A stretch of 64,000 nt of DNA from Halorussus salinisoli (GCA_005239435.1 ML241305.1:457289-521288); one strand, 5' to 3'. Numbered from the stretch's first letter, positions 16,882 to 27,009 are shown. The notes: generated by a model from the letters alone, not told the origin. Translations and numbers: made by a program.

Positions 16882-17790
16882 ATGGACACCGACGAACAGT
16901 TGTACGAGTCCGACGCGACCGGATGGCGACGCGGCCTCTACGAAGACGTTCGGGCGACCTTCCGCGCGCCGGTCGTCAACTGGATTTTCCGGACGCTGAT
17001 GGCCAACGAGCCGGATTTCACCCGGTATCTCTGGGGGCAGGTGAAGCCGACGTTCCAGACGCGGGCCTTCGGCCGGTACTCGGTCGCGTACCGCGACGCC
17101 GTCCTCTCTACGGTCGAGACCGGTAGCGACGACGGAGACGCTCCCGACCACGATTCCGGCCGTCCCGCGTACCGCCGGGCCGACCTCGACCTCCAGCCTG
17201 CCGAGTTCCGCGAACTCCGCGGACAGGTAGCGACCTTCGACGTGGTCGCCCCGCGTCTGGCCGCGCTGTTCGAGATAGCCGACCGGTCGTTGCGGGATGA
17301 ATCGGTCGGCGACGACCCCGACGAGGACGCGGCGGCGACCGAGCCGATGCCCGCGTGGCTCGACCGCGACCGAGGTCTGTCACCGACGATGGTGGACGCG
17401 CCCCCGGACGAGTTGGACGACACCGTCGAGCGAATCCGGGCGTTCCACGGGCTGGACGACAACTTACCGAGCATCTACCGGTGTCTCGCCCAGTGGCCCG
17501 CCTACCTTCGGACGGCGTGGGACGACCTCGAACCGACGATGGAATCGGCGGAGTTCGACCGGGCCTGCGAGCGCGCGAGCGAGGAGACGGAGGCGTTCGT
17601 CGATTCAGTTCCGTACGAACCGCAACTCTCGCCCGACGACCTGCGAGCGAAGGGGATGGACGACGATGAGGTGAGCGAGTTGCAGGAACTGTTCGAGACG
17701 TTCAACCGAGGACCGATAGAGACGGTCCTCCCGGCGCTCCCCGTGTACGCGACGACGCTCGACGCCGCGGGTCGGCGAGAGATGGGGTGA
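16882..17790 (+). CDS. Halocarboxylic acid dehydrogenase DehI family protein
   Basis: 302 residues resembling DehI-type dehalogenases: N-terminal LYEDVRATFRAPVVNWIFR with QVKPTFQTRAFGRYS, then a related second half with LPSIYRCLAQWPAYLRTAWD. DehI proteins are internal-repeat helical enzymes that hydrolyse 2-haloacids by direct water attack. Haloarchaeal members are common and their physiological substrate is uncertain, so I name only the family. TGATACG about 27 bases before the ATG supports the start. Confidence 0.75.
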   Translation: MDTDEQLYESDATGWRRGLYEDVRATFRAPVVNWIFRTLMANEPDFTRYLWGQVKPTFQTRAFGRYSVAYRDAVLSTVETGSDDGDAPDHDSGRPAYRRADLDLQPAEFRELRGQVATFDVVAPRLAALFEIADRSLRDESVGDDPDEDAAATEPMPAWLDRDRGLSPTMVDAPPDELDDTVERIRAFHGLDDNLPSIYRCLAQWPAYLRTAWDDLEPTMESAEFDRACERASEETEAFVDSVPYEPQLSPDDLRAKGMDDDEVSELQELFETFNRGPIETVLPALPVYATTLDAAGRREMG

Positions 17791-17809
17791 CGACGTACCG
17801 GAGTCGGGC

Positions 17810-19492
17810 CTAAACAGCCGCGCCGGGCCGATACTCCCCGAACACGTCGCGCATCACGCCGCAGATTTCGCCGACGGTCGCGTAGGCTTTCACCGCGTCC
17901 ACGATGTAAGGCATCAGGTTGTCGTCGCCCTCGGCGGCCTCTCGCAGGGCGTCGAGTTTCGCCTCGACCTCCTCGTCGTCGCGGTCGGCCTTCACGTCGT
18001 TCAGGCGGTCTATCTGGCGCTGTTCGTCCTCCTCGGTGACTTCTTGAATGTCGACTTCCGGTTCCTCGTCCACTTCGAACTCGTTGACGCCGACGATGAC
18101 GCGCTCTTTCTCCTCGATTTCGCGCTGGCGCTCGTAGGCCACGTCCTGAATCTGGCGCTGGACCCACTGGTCCTCGATGGCCTGCAACATGCCGCCCTTC
18201 CGGTCCACGGTGTCGAGGATGTCGAAGGCGTCCTCCTCTACGCCGTCGGTCAGACTCTCGACGTAGTAACTCCCCGCGAGGGGGTCGATGGTGTCGGCCG
18301 CGCCCGACTCGTGGGCCAGAATCTGCTGGGTACGGAGGGCGGTCCGGACGCTCTCCTCGGTCGGGAGCGCGAGCGCCTCGTCCTTCCCGTTGGTGTGGAG
18401 GCTCTGGGTTCCGCCGAGGACGGCCGCGAGCGCCTGATACGCCACTCGGACGATGTTGTTGTCCACCTGCTGGGCGGTCAGGGTCGACCCCGCGGTCTGG
18501 GTGTGGAACTTGAGTTGCTTCGATTTGGGGTTCTCCGCGCCGAATCGCTCCTCCATGATCTGGGCCCACATCCGGCGGGCGGCGCGGAACTTGGCGACCT
18601 CCTCCAGGATGTTGTTGTGGGCGTTGAAGAAGAACGATAGCTGAGGCGCGAACTCGTCCACGTCGAGTCCGGCGTCCATCGCGGCTTCGACGTACTCGAT
18701 GCCGTTGCCGAGCGTGAACGCCAACTCTTGGGCCGCAGTCGCGCCCGCCTCGCGGACGTGGTAGCCCGAGATGGAGATGGTGTTGAACTTCGGGGTCTCG
18801 TCGGCACAGAACTCGAAGATGTCGGTGATGATGCGCATCGAGGGTTCCGGCGGGTAGATGTAGGTGTTGCGCGCGATGTATTCTTTCAGGAGGTCGTTCT
18901 GGATGGTTCCCCGGAGTTCCGCCCTATCGACGCCCTGCTTGTCGCCCACCGCGATGTACATCGCCAGCAGGACCGAGGCGGGCGCGTTGATGGTCATCGA
19001 CGTGGACACCTCGTCGAGCGGGATGCCGTCGAAGACTGTCTCCATGTCGTGGAGCGAGTCGATGGCGACGCCGGACTTGCCCACCTCGCCCGCGGCCATA
19101 TCGGCGTCGGAGTCGTATCCCATCTGGGTCGGCAGGTCGAACGCCATCGAGAGACCCGACGAACCGTTCTCGATGAGGTACTCGAATCGCTCGTTGGTCT
19201 CCTCGGGCGTCCCGAACCCGGCGTACTGGCGCATGGTCCAGAGTCGCCCCCGGTGCATCGTGGAGTACGGCCCTCTGGTGTACGGTTCCTCGCCGGGGAA
19301 ACTCAGGTCCTCCTCGTAGTCGAGGTCCGCTACGTCGTCGGGGGTGTAGAGGCGTTTGACCTCTTGGCCGCCGGTGTCGGTGGTGAACTCCTCCTTGCGC
19401 TCGCCGAACCGCTCGACCGTGGGACCGACCGTCTCCTCCTCCCACTCATCGCGTGCCTCGCGTATCTCTTCGAGGTCGTCGGCGTCGAACAT
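17810..19492 (-). CDS. mcmA: Methylmalonyl-CoA mutase large (alpha) subunit
   Basis: 560 residues covering the substrate-binding TIM barrel: [52 protein letters not shown] and [14 protein letters not shown]. The cobalamin-binding domain is absent, as in two-subunit archaeal mutases where it is a separate small protein; none is seen in this window. It isomerises (R)-methylmalonyl-CoA to succinyl-CoA. The ATG at 19492 is chosen over an upstream in-frame one (19609) because TTGTTAAGAC lies ~27 bases upstream and the extra residues look non-coding. Confidence 0.92.
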   Translation of the reverse strand: MFDADDLEEIREARDEWEEETVGPTVERFGERKEEFTTDTGGQEVKRLYTPDDVADLDYEEDLSFPGEEPYTRGPYSTMHRGRLWTMRQYAGFGTPEETNERFEYLIENGSSGLSMAFDLPTQMGYDSDADMAAGEVGKSGVAIDSLHDMETVFDGIPLDEVSTSMTINAPASVLLAMYIAVGDKQGVDRAELRGTIQNDLLKEYIARNTYIYPPEPSMRIITDIFEFCADETPKFNTISISGYHVREAGATAAQELAFTLGNGIEYVEAAMDAGLDVDEFAPQLSFFFNAHNNILEEVAKFRAARRMWAQIMEERFGAENPKSKQLKFHTQTAGSTLTAQQVDNNIVRVAYQALAAVLGGTQSLHTNGKDEALALPTEESVRTALRTQQILAHESGAADTIDPLAGSYYVESLTDGVEEDAFDILDTVDRKGGMLQAIEDQWVQRQIQDVAYERQREIEEKERVIVGVNEFEVDEEPEVDIQEVTEEDEQRQIDRLNDVKADRDDEEVEAKLDALREAAEGDDNLMPYIVDAVKAYATVGEICGVMRDVFGEYRPGAAV

Positions 19493-19691
19493 TGTGTAGA
19501 TTGACGAGTGGCTCTGTCTTAACAATTGGCGGATTGGATTTGGGTGGAATCCCTCCGACCGCGACAAGTTCGAGGAGGCCCCCGAAATCCGGCACGTCAC
19601 CGACGTCACCCGTCGGTCGGCCGAAACCGAGCTCGGAGTCGGTCTCGCCCGGACGGCGGTCGAATCGGAACCGCCGCAGTTGCGGGGCGAG

Positions 19692-20273
19692 TTACCCGCC
19701 GGTGTCGTACTTGTAGGTCGCGCTGTTCGGGTCGATACCGAAGTCCTCGGCGGACTCCTCGGGTTCCGGCTCCTCTTCGCGGGGCCGGGCCGACTTGAAT
19801 CGCTCGCGGAGTCGGTCGGGCATGGCGAACTCCTCGACGGTCAGGACCATCCCGACCGCTTCCGGGTCGATGTTGTCGCGCTTGGCGTCGAGGCGCTCGC
19901 GGAGTCGGTCAGGCAGGTCGCTCGTGTTGACGCCGCGGAAGCCGAACTGCGAGAGGTAGTCTGCCGAGCTGGTTAACGCGTACACCTCCTCGAAGCCGTG
20001 GTCGCGGGCGTGTTCGACCAGTCGCTCGACGACGTGTGCGCCGACGCCCTGCCTGCGCCACGAGTTCAGCACCCCGATGCTGGTGAGTTCGCACAGCTCC
20101 CCGTCGTCGGTCTTGTGAATCCGGATACGGCCGAATCCCGCCTTCTCGCCCGAGGTCTCGTCGATTGCCACGACGTAGTCGCGGGAGCGGAACGCGGTTT
20201 CGTCCAGACCCATCGCCTCGATGTGGTCCAACAGCCAAACCTCCTCCCTGTTTTTCGCGTCCCGGACGTACAT
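19692..20273 (-). CDS. GNAT family N-acetyltransferase
   Basis: 193 residues. The acetyl-CoA-binding motif is [20 protein letters not shown] (V-x-x-x-x-R-x-x-G-x-G/A), followed by [19 protein letters not shown] and [10 protein letters not shown], the usual GNAT order. A charged tail ([20 protein letters not shown]) and a conserved-looking [10 protein letters not shown] end complete it. The substrate is unknown. CTTTTTACG upstream gives a leaderless start. Confidence 0.85.
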   Translation of the reverse strand: MYVRDAKNREEVWLLDHIEAMGLDETAFRSRDYVVAIDETSGEKAGFGRIRIHKTDDGELCELTSIGVLNSWRRQGVGAHVVERLVEHARDHGFEEVYALTSSADYLSQFGFRGVNTSDLPDRLRERLDAKRDNIDPEAVGMVLTVEEFAMPDRLRERFKSARPREEEPEPEESAEDFGIDPNSATYKYDTGG

Positions 20274-20327
20274 GGGTGTGGCTTGGCTGTCAGAGCGTAA
20301 AAAGGTGTGGCGCTACGCGGGGAGTCG

Positions 20328-20633
20328 CTACAGGCCGCCGGTAACTTCGTCCAGTCGGTTCACGACCTGCTGGAGGTCGGCCTCGTCCTCGATGGCGTCG
20401 CGGACGCGCTCGCGCTGGCGGACCTCCGCGGCGCTCGCACCGTAGGCCCGGACGTACTCCGCTCGGGAGTGTTCGTTGAACGCGTGTCGGATGGCGAAGT
20501 AGCCGTCGGGGACGACGGACCCGCAGACCTTGCACTCCCGGCGCTTGTGGTCTGTGGTCTGGTGGACGATGGCCTCTTCCACGTCGTCGAACGCCTCACT
20601 GCAACCGTCGATGCCGCACTCCCAGTCTGTCAT
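20328..20633 (-). CDS. Small protein with two zinc-finger-like motifs
   Basis: 101 residues from the ATG at 20633. Two C-x2/4-C...H-x4/5-H units are visible: CGIDGCSEAF...HQTTDH and CKVCGSVV...RHAFNEH, followed by a charged helical tail (AAEVRQRERVRDAIEDEADL). Such haloarchaeal proteins (I believe DUF7565) are assumed to bind zinc, and nucleic acid binding is a guess. The ten extra residues of the longer frame to 20663 are unlikely. It lies between the GNAT and HAD genes on the same strand. Confidence 0.75.
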   Translation of the reverse strand: MTDWECGIDGCSEAFDDVEEAIVHQTTDHKRRECKVCGSVVPDGYFAIRHAFNEHSRAEYVRAYGASAAEVRQRERVRDAIEDEADLQQVVNRLDEVTGGL

Positions 20634-20710
20634 TACCGGGTGGTCGAATCGCCGCGACAACAACCTTTCGACCGACTGCCTCGGGCGAGGAGATACACGG
20701 GGAGGACTGG

Positions 20711-21436
20711 TTACCCGAGCAGGTCGGGTACGTCGCGGACCGACGTGACCGCGAAGTCGGCGCTATCGGTCGCGGCCGGACGATTCTCGTCACCGGCCGC
20801 GCTTCTCGCGTCCTCGTCTTCGGCGACGTGGACTCCGGTGAACCCGGCCTCCTGCGCTGGACGCACGTCGCGTTCGAGGTCGTCGGCTACGAAGACGTGC
20901 TCGTCGGCCGGAATCGCCTCCGTCGCGGCCGCGAATATCTCCTGGTCGGGCTTGGCCGCTCCGACCTCGCCGGAGACGACCACCGCGTCGAATCGGTCCG
21001 CGAGGCCGTGGTGGGCCAGTTTGTGGTGCTGAGCGCGCGCCGCGCCGTTGGTCAGTACGCCGAGAGCGGTGTCCGTGGCGGCCGCCGACACGTCGCCGTC
21101 CGCCGAGTCCGACGACTCGTCGGCCGCGAGCGCGTCGAGTGTCTCGCGGACGCCCGGCCGGAGGTCGGTCGCGGCCGCCTCGCGCTCGGTGTAGGTCTCC
21201 GCGAGCGCCTCCGCGCTCGCGGCGAGGTCGTACTCTGCACGGAGGTCGGTCATCGCCGCCCGGTAGGGTTCGGCGTGGCAGTCGTCCAGATAGCCGAAGA
21301 AGGCCTCGGTGTAGAACTCGCACTGCTCCAGGTCGGCGCTGACGCCGTGGTCGGCCAGCGCGGCCTCGAAGAGACCGAAGAAGTCGTCGGGGAGTTCGAC
21401 CAGCGTGCCGTCGAGGTCGAAGAAGACTGCTCGCAT
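20711..21436 (-). CDS. HAD superfamily hydrolase
   Basis: 241 residues starting MRAVFFDLDGTLVELPDDFF, with the two catalytic Asp of HAD motif I. Motif II is LGVLTNGAA, motif III the Lys of AAKPDQEIF and motif IV VFVADDLERDV. A helical cap lies between motifs I and II, as in phosphoglycolate phosphatase-like or 2-haloacid-type enzymes. The substrate is unknown. The ATG at 21436 places motif I at the N-terminus, as in the family. Confidence 0.88.
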   Translation of the reverse strand: MRAVFFDLDGTLVELPDDFFGLFEAALADHGVSADLEQCEFYTEAFFGYLDDCHAEPYRAAMTDLRAEYDLAASAEALAETYTEREAAATDLRPGVRETLDALAADESSDSADGDVSAAATDTALGVLTNGAARAQHHKLAHHGLADRFDAVVVSGEVGAAKPDQEIFAAATEAIPADEHVFVADDLERDVRPAQEAGFTGVHVAEDEDARSAAGDENRPAATDSADFAVTSVRDVPDLLG

Positions 21437-21704
21437 ATCCGAGGGTTCTCGGTCATTCGTGAAAAAGGATAAGGGTCGTGTACGACCGGGTGGCAGGATA
21501 GGGCGCTCGGTGACGCAATCCGCCGGAAACGCGACGACGACACCGACCACCTCGAAAGCCGTTCACGATTGTGACTTCTTCGACGACGGCTATCGTAGAG
21601 CCAATCGGACCGGAGTCGCACCAGCAGGGCCTCGGAAACGATAACGCCGAGACGAACAAACAAAACCATCACTTAACGACGGAAGATACTCCCGAAAGAA
21701 ATAT

Positions 21705-22859
21705 TTACGATTGTCTATAGATGAGGTTTCGTTGTATCTCGTTCGCGCCCTCGTAGACGACCGGGATGCGCACGTCGCGGTACACCCGTGCGATGCGGCG
21801 GTCGGTCAGAATCGAGCGGCCGCCGTGGAACTGCATCCCCTGTTCGGCGCAGTCGGTGGCGGTCTCGGTGGCCTTGGTCTTGGCCATCGCGGCCCAGAGG
21901 CTGGGGTTCTCGCCGTCGCGGACCTTCTCGGCGGCCCGGTAGGTCAGCGCGCGGGCGGCCTCGAACTCCATGCGCATGTCGGCCAACCCGTGCTGGACCG
22001 CCTGGAAGTCCGCGATAGTGCGGCCGAACTCCTCGCGGTCGTGGACGAACGCCCACGCCTCCTCGATTGCGGCGGCGGCGAGACCGAGACCGTGGCCCGA
22101 CACGACCACCCGACCGAAGTTGAAGAACTCCGCGAGCATCATGAACCCCGCTCCCTCGTGGCCCACGAGGTTCGACTCGGGAATCCGGCAGTCGTCGAAG
22201 ACGATGTGGGCCTGCTTGCTCGCGCGCATCCCCATCTTCTCGGGGATGTGCTCGGCGTCGTACCCCGCGGCGTCGGTCGGCACGATGAACAGCGAGTGGT
22301 TGCCGTAGCGGTCGTCCTCGTCGTGGCCCGTCCGGGCGTACACCGTGAGCCAGTCGCCCTCGACGCCGTTGCCTATCCAGTACTTCTCGCCGTTCAGCAC
22401 CCACTCGTCGCCGTCGTCGCTCTTCTCGGCGGTCGTGGTCATCCCCGACAGGTCGCTTCCGGTGTCGGGTTCCGACACGGCGAGGCCCGTAATCGCCTCG
22501 CCCTCCGCGACCGGCCGGAGGTACTCCTCGCGCTGGTCGTCGGTGCCGTACTTCTCCACGATTTCCGCGCCGAAACTGGCGAGTTGGAGCGAGAGCGCGA
22601 TTCCGGCGTCGGCCCGGAACCACTCCTCGGCCACGGCGAGCATCTGGACCACGTCGAGGCCCCGGCCGCCCCACTCCTCGCCGATGTCCTGGGCGACGAG
22701 TCCGGCGTCCTGCCCCGCTTCGAGGACGTCCTCGGGATAGGTGGCGTCGCGGAAGTACTCCTCGGCGTTGGGCGCGACGTGTTCGTCGGCGAACTCGCGG
22801 GCCTCGTGCTTGACTTCGCGGGCGTACTCGGGAACGATGTCGTCTACGAGGAGTTCCAT
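21705..22859 (-). CDS. Acyl-CoA dehydrogenase
   Basis: 384 residues, full length. It oxidises acyl-CoA to trans-2-enoyl-CoA with FAD and passes electrons to ETF. Seen are AVSEPDTGSDLSGMTTTAEK, the FAD segment WVLNGEKYWIGNG, the R-x-x-F region and the catalytic-base motif PVVYEGANEIQRN at the C-terminus. TATATCC about 27 bases upstream supports the ATG. The nearby acyl-CoA ligase at 23209 on the same strand is separated by repeat copy C, so each probably has its own promoter. Confidence 0.92.
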   Translation of the reverse strand: MELLVDDIVPEYAREVKHEAREFADEHVAPNAEEYFRDATYPEDVLEAGQDAGLVAQDIGEEWGGRGLDVVQMLAVAEEWFRADAGIALSLQLASFGAEIVEKYGTDDQREEYLRPVAEGEAITGLAVSEPDTGSDLSGMTTTAEKSDDGDEWVLNGEKYWIGNGVEGDWLTVYARTGHDEDDRYGNHSLFIVPTDAAGYDAEHIPEKMGMRASKQAHIVFDDCRIPESNLVGHEGAGFMMLAEFFNFGRVVVSGHGLGLAAAAIEEAWAFVHDREEFGRTIADFQAVQHGLADMRMEFEAARALTYRAAEKVRDGENPSLWAAMAKTKATETATDCAEQGMQFHGGRSILTDRRIARVYRDVRIPVVYEGANEIQRNLIYRQS

Positions 22860-22929
22860 GGGGATTGGAAGGCCTGCGCGAGGATATACTTCGGGGCTAT
22901 CTCAGAATACGTGACGGTGTGAACACTTG

Positions 22930-23180
22930 AGGGCGAAAATGGGAGAGCCAGCGGACGCTAGCTTCGGACTTGAGCCACGGAGTCACCCCAACCGCACAGC
23001 ACCGCCCTGCAACCGCGGGCCTCCCACTGCCCCCCTCAAGCGGCTACATCCGCGGCCGCCCGCTTCCCTCGCGCGCAGAACTGCGCACGTCGGAAGAGGA
23101 ACCGTGTCTTCCGGGCAGTCGGTCGCTACGCTTCCGACGACGTCAGCGCGCGTCGGACGATCGGTAAAATGTCGAGAGTA
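22930..23180. repeat. Mosaic intergenic repeat, copy C
   Basis: Occupies the 349-base gap between the acyl-CoA ligase stop and the acyl-CoA dehydrogenase start region. GCTAGCT (22957-22963), GAGCCAC (22972-22978), ACCGCACAGCAC (22991-23002) and CGGGCCTC occur in the same order and near-identical spacing as in copies A and B; the rest diverges. No credible ORF was found here. Confidence 0.7.
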
Positions 23181-23208
23181 GTCGGTGAGCAGGACTTTCG
23201 AGTCCGAC

Positions 23209-24870
23209 CTACTCGCCGTCTTCCCCGGGCGCGGCCTCCTCGGGCACCGACCCTTCCACGAGCGACTCGTCGCTGTACTCCTCGCGCAGGACCTTCTTGT
23301 CGAACTTCCCGGTCGCGGTCTTTGGCACCTCGTCGATGAACACCACTTCGTCGGGTGCCCACCAGCGCGGGTACTCCTCGCGGATGTCGGCCATGATGGT
23401 CTGGCTCAGGGCGTCCTCGTCGGCACCCTCGACCGGGACCACGAACGCGACGGGGCGCTCCTGCCAGCGTTCGTGGGGCACGCCGATGACCGTCGCTTCG
23501 GCCACGTCGTCGTAGCCCATCAGCGCGTTCTCCAGTTCGAGCGAGGAAATCCACTCCCCGCCGCTCTTGATGACGTCCTTGGCGCGGTCCACGATTTTGA
23601 TGTAGCCGTCGCGGTCCACCGTCACCACGTCGCCGGTCTTGAGCCACCCGTCTTCGAACTCTTCCTCGTTGGCCTCGGGACGTTGGAAGTACTCCCGAGT
23701 GACCCACGGTCCCCGGATGTAGAGTTCGCCGAAGTCCTCGCCGTTCCACGGCACCTCCTCGCCGTCGTCGTCCACGACCTTGAACTCCAGTCCGGGCACG
23801 ACCAGACCCTGTTTGCCGCGCTTCTCGTAGCGTCGGTCGGCGTCCCAGTCCTCCATGTCGGCCTTGAGGTGCGAGACCGTCCCGATGGGCGAGGTCTCGG
23901 TCATTCCCCACGCGTGCAGCACGTCCACGTCGTACTCCTCGTCGAATCGCCGGATGACCGCCTCGGGCGCGGCGCTCCCGCCGATGACGATGGTTTCGAG
24001 CGACGAGAGGTCGGCGTCGTTCTCCTCGAGATACTCGAGCAGACCCAGCCAGACCGTCGGGACGCCCGCCGTGAACGTGACGCCCTCCTCCTCGATGAGC
24101 GAAGCGAGGTCCGCGGGTTCCGGCGCGGGACCGGGGTAGACGTGCTTGGCCCCGGCCGCTGTCGCTGAGTACGGCATCCCCCACGCGTTGACGTGGAACA
24201 TCGGCACGACCGGCATGATGACGTCGGACTCGTCGAATTCGAGGCCCTGCGGCGTCAGGGTCGCCAACGTGTGCGACCAGAGCATCTGCTGGGTGTACTC
24301 GACGCCCTTGGGCTTGCCGGTGGTTCCGGAGGTGTAGCACATCCCGGCCTTCGTGTCGCCCGAGAGGTCCGGCCAGTCGTAGTCGGCCGACTCCTCGCCC
24401 ACGAACGACTCGTAGTCGGTCACGGGTTCCAGCGAGGTGTCGGGCACCGCGTCGCCCATCACGACGAACTGTTCGACGCTCTCGAACGCCTCAGAGTCGG
24501 CCGGCCCCTCCAACTTCTCGACCAGCGAGGGGTCCACGAAGAGGAGTCGGTCGGTCGCGTTCTCGACGATGTATTCGATGTGGTGGTCGGGCAGGAGGGG
24601 ATTGATCGTGTGCAACTGCGCGCCCGAGTTCGGTACGCCGAAGTAGGTCTCGAAGTGACGATGGTGGTTCCAGCAGAACGTCGCTACGCGGTCGCCCCGC
24701 TCGATTCCCGCCGCGTTGAGCGCGTTGGCCAGTTTGGCCGTGCGGTCTTCGAACTCGGCGTAGTCGTATCGCTCGATTCCCTGTCCGGTCCGCGAGACGA
24801 TTTCGGTGTCCGGGTACAGTTTTGTCGCGCGCCAGAGAAACGGTCGAAGCGTCGGGTCAGTTCCACCCAT
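23209..24870 (-). CDS. Long-chain fatty acid--CoA ligase family protein
   Basis: 553-residue ANL enzyme. The P-loop is CYTSGTTGKPKGVEYT, then GMTETSPIG, the hinge LKTGDVVTVDRDGYIKIVDR and the catalytic Lys in KTATGKFDKKVLRE. N-terminal PFLWRATKLYPDTEIVSR and HTINPLLPDHHIEYIVENA resemble medium/long-chain ligases. It provides acyl-CoA for the dehydrogenase encoded just upstream on the same strand. The specific chain length is unknown. A TATA-like ATCATAAGG lies about 27 bases before the ATG. Confidence 0.9.
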   Translation of the reverse strand: MGGTDPTLRPFLWRATKLYPDTEIVSRTGQGIERYDYAEFEDRTAKLANALNAAGIERGDRVATFCWNHHRHFETYFGVPNSGAQLHTINPLLPDHHIEYIVENATDRLLFVDPSLVEKLEGPADSEAFESVEQFVVMGDAVPDTSLEPVTDYESFVGEESADYDWPDLSGDTKAGMCYTSGTTGKPKGVEYTQQMLWSHTLATLTPQGLEFDESDVIMPVVPMFHVNAWGMPYSATAAGAKHVYPGPAPEPADLASLIEEEGVTFTAGVPTVWLGLLEYLEENDADLSSLETIVIGGSAAPEAVIRRFDEEYDVDVLHAWGMTETSPIGTVSHLKADMEDWDADRRYEKRGKQGLVVPGLEFKVVDDDGEEVPWNGEDFGELYIRGPWVTREYFQRPEANEEEFEDGWLKTGDVVTVDRDGYIKIVDRAKDVIKSGGEWISSLELENALMGYDDVAEATVIGVPHERWQERPVAFVVPVEGADEDALSQTIMADIREEYPRWWAPDEVVFIDEVPKTATGKFDKKVLREEYSDESLVEGSVPEEAAPGEDGE

Positions 24871-24974
24871 ACACTTCGTCCTCGCTTCGCCACCTTATGA
24901 TTTGCTACAGTTCGACAACTAATCCTCCGAAATCAGAATCGTTAACAGCGGGGTCTAGCAACGAATACACAGAC

Positions 24975-25733
24975 GTGACAGAGGCCGAGTCGTTCCGCGT
25001 CGACTTCCACGCGAAGGTGCTGGACGAGCAGGTAGTAGCGCGAGCCAAGGCTCGGGGACTGGACGCTATCGTCTACGCGCCGCACTTCGAGCGCCTGCCG
25101 AAAATCCGCGAGGAGGCCGACCGGTTCTCCGACGACGACCTGCTCGTGGTCCCCGCCCGCGAGGTGTTCACCGGAGACTGGCGGAACCGCAGGCACCTCG
25201 TCGTACTCGGTCTCGACGCCCCGGTTCCGGACTTCATCTCGTTCGAAGACGCGATGGACGAGTTCGCCCGACAGGACGCTGCGGTTCTCGCACCGCACCC
25301 CGAATTTCTCAACGTCAGCGTCTCGGCCGACGACCTAGCCGCCTACCGCGACCTAATCGACGCCGTCGAGACGTACAACCCCAAGCACTGGCCGCACAAC
25401 AACCGACGAGCGCGGGAACTGGCGACCGAGTTCGACCTGCCGGGATTCACCTCGTCGTACGCCCACCTCAAGGGGTCGGTCGGCGAGGCGTGGACCGAGT
25501 TCGACCGGTCGTTCGACTCCGCGGCCGAACTGGTCACGGCGCTGAAAGAAGAGGTGCCGCGACGAATCGTGCGCCGGTCGGGACTGAGCCACACGCTTCG
25601 GTGCGCCGCGGAGTTCGCCCACCTCGGATGGGAGAACTCCTACGAGAAGATAGACCGACTCTTTCTCTCGGGGATGACGCCGACCCACCCCGACCACATC
25701 GCCTACGACGACCGGTTCGACGGCGTGTACTAG
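24975..25733 (+). CDS. PHP domain-containing metal-dependent phosphoesterase-like protein
   Basis: 252 residues from the GTG at 24975. It begins FRVDFHAKVLDEQ, where a single His replaces the usual H-x-H, then AIVYAPHFERLP, VVPAREVFTG, APHPEFLN and an Asn/His-rich stretch near the middle (YNPKHWPHNNRR). A C-terminal region SGLSHTLRCAAEFAHLGWEN is typical of the haloarchaeal subgroup. Because the first metal motif is weakened, catalysis is less certain than the fold. CGTTAAC about 27 bases upstream sets the start; the longer frame from 24822 is not acidic. Confidence 0.75.
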   Translation: MTEAESFRVDFHAKVLDEQVVARAKARGLDAIVYAPHFERLPKIREEADRFSDDDLLVVPAREVFTGDWRNRRHLVVLGLDAPVPDFISFEDAMDEFARQDAAVLAPHPEFLNVSVSADDLAAYRDLIDAVETYNPKHWPHNNRRARELATEFDLPGFTSSYAHLKGSVGEAWTEFDRSFDSAAELVTALKEEVPRRIVRRSGLSHTLRCAAEFAHLGWENSYEKIDRLFLSGMTPTHPDHIAYDDRFDGVY

Positions 25734-26212
25734 ATCAGCCCCGCGACCGTGGTCGAGAGGTCCTGAATCGGCAGTTCGAGGTGGACCACGGCAGCGACGA
25801 GTGCGACTTCGACACCCGAGACGGCCACCGTGACCACGGTGGCCCACTTGCTCGACACGGGAACGCCGACCGGGAGGTTGTATTCCTTGGAGTAAGGGTA
25901 GAACAGCGCGATGCCGCGCTTGCTCCCGAGCAGGTCGAGGACGTAGTGAGTCGCCACGCCGATCCAGACGAAGTGGAGATTGGCGAAGTAGACGGGGTAG
26001 GCGTAGAAAATCGCCAGCACCGGGAGGTTGTGGAGCGTCTTGCGGTGCTTGCCGAAGGCGGTGTCCACGTCCGGGAACAGTGCGCCGAGGACGACCGGCA
26101 CCGAAATCTCGGCGATGGCCCGGAACGTCGGCACGTCGCCCGAGGGGTGGAAGACGTACCCCAGACCGATACTCAACAGCACTGCGTTCAGAACGTGGCC
26201 CTCCTTGTTCAT
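25730..26212 (-). CDS. Membrane-bound metal-dependent hydrolase (DUF457/YdjM type)
   Basis: 160 residues. Family features are MNKEGHVLNAVLLSIGLGY with a conserved His, GALFPDVDTAFGKHRKTLHN (D-x-D...H-R-x-x-x-H) and FVWIGVATHYVLDLLGSKRG, spread between about four membrane helices. Members are assumed to be membrane zinc hydrolases. The stop overlaps the convergent PHP gene by 4 bases. Its start is 13 bases downstream of the small ORF at 26226, with GAGGAG before the ATG. Confidence 0.8.
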   Translation of the reverse strand: MNKEGHVLNAVLLSIGLGYVFHPSGDVPTFRAIAEISVPVVLGALFPDVDTAFGKHRKTLHNLPVLAIFYAYPVYFANLHFVWIGVATHYVLDLLGSKRGIALFYPYSKEYNLPVGVPVSSKWATVVTVAVSGVEVALVAAVVHLELPIQDLSTTVAGLI

Positions 26213-26225
26213 TGCTTCTCCTCGG

Positions 26226-26393
26226 TCACGTCCGACTCCTTCTCAGCAGACGACTCAAGGCTTTCCCTCCGATGTCTGACGCGCGTCTTGCGGTTCCCGG
26301 CTCAATCCGAACGAATTCGGGGCGTTCGGTCGAGTCGCGCTCGGTGATGCATCCGCAGGTCCGGGTGGGCCGAAAGGGGCCGACCACGGACAT
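26226..26393 (-). CDS. Small hypothetical protein in the cinA operon
   Basis: A 55-residue ORF that starts MSVVGPFRPTRTCGCITERD and ends in a basic helix (KALSRLLRRSRT). The first ~33 codons have strong G/C third positions. It begins 33 bases after the cinA stop and ends 13 bases before the next gene, so the three read as one transcription unit. The CGC pair might bind metal. I recognise no family; it may also be chance. Confidence 0.35.
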   Translation of the reverse strand: MSVVGPFRPTRTCGCITERDSTERPEFVRIEPGTARRASDIGGKALSRLLRRSRT

Positions 26394-26426
26394 TCGGAAC
26401 CGACACGACTCCAGCGGAGTCGAAGT

Positions 26427-26933
26427 TTACTGCGACTCTATTTCGTCCAGTACGTCCCGAAGCGCCTGCCGAGCGATCTGCGCCTTTATCTCCTGCCGAG
26501 TACCGTCGAACTCGTAGCGCGAGACCGTCGAATAGGACTCCTGGGTCCCCCAGTCGCCCGCGTAGGCGACTCCCAGAAACACCGTCCCGACCGGTTTCTC
26601 GTCGGTTCCGCCGGTCGGGCCGGCGATGCCCGTCGTGGCGACACCCCACGTCGTCCCGGCGGCGTCTCGGACCCCGCGGGCCATCTGGCGCGCGACGGGT
26701 TCGCTGACCGCTCCGCGTTCGTCCAGCGCCTCGCGGGAGACGCCGAGGTCTCGGAGTTTGGCGTCGTAGGAGTAGGTGACGAACCCCCGGTCGAAGTAGT
26801 CGCTCGACCCCGGTACGTCGGTCAGCATCGACCCGATTAGTCCGCCGGTGCAGGATTCGGCGACCGCGATGGCCTGATCGTCCTCGCGGAGGGCGTCCCC
26901 GATTCGCTCCTCGACTGGCGAGTCGTCGTCCAT
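26427..26933 (-). CDS. cinA: CinA family protein (nicotinamide-nucleotide amidohydrolase)
   Basis: 168 residues corresponding to the C-terminal CinA domain alone. Motifs are [34 protein letters not shown] and [20 protein letters not shown]. The family deamidates NMN to nicotinate mononucleotide in pyridine-nucleotide recycling. The ATG at 26933 gives a normal N-terminus ([20 protein letters not shown]); the very long upstream frame on this strand is antisense to the aminotransferase gene. Confidence 0.9.
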   Translation of the reverse strand: MDDDSPVEERIGDALREDDQAIAVAESCTGGLIGSMLTDVPGSSDYFDRGFVTYSYDAKLRDLGVSREALDERGAVSEPVARQMARGVRDAAGTTWGVATTGIAGPTGGTDEKPVGTVFLGVAYAGDWGTQESYSTVSRYEFDGTRQEIKAQIARQALRDVLDEIESQ

Positions 26934-27009
26934 GTCCGAGGCTGATGGTCCGCACCTGAATGAAGGTACGGGACGCTCGTTCCGCACACGAGTGGTTCGG
27001 TAGTGACTC

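Noticed and set aside
26213..26310. Minus-strand frame ending in ESSAEKESDVTEEKQ that overlaps the membrane hydrolase start
   Set aside because: It looks protein-like at its end but has no start codon except a GTG seven codons before the stop, and a stop lies just upstream.
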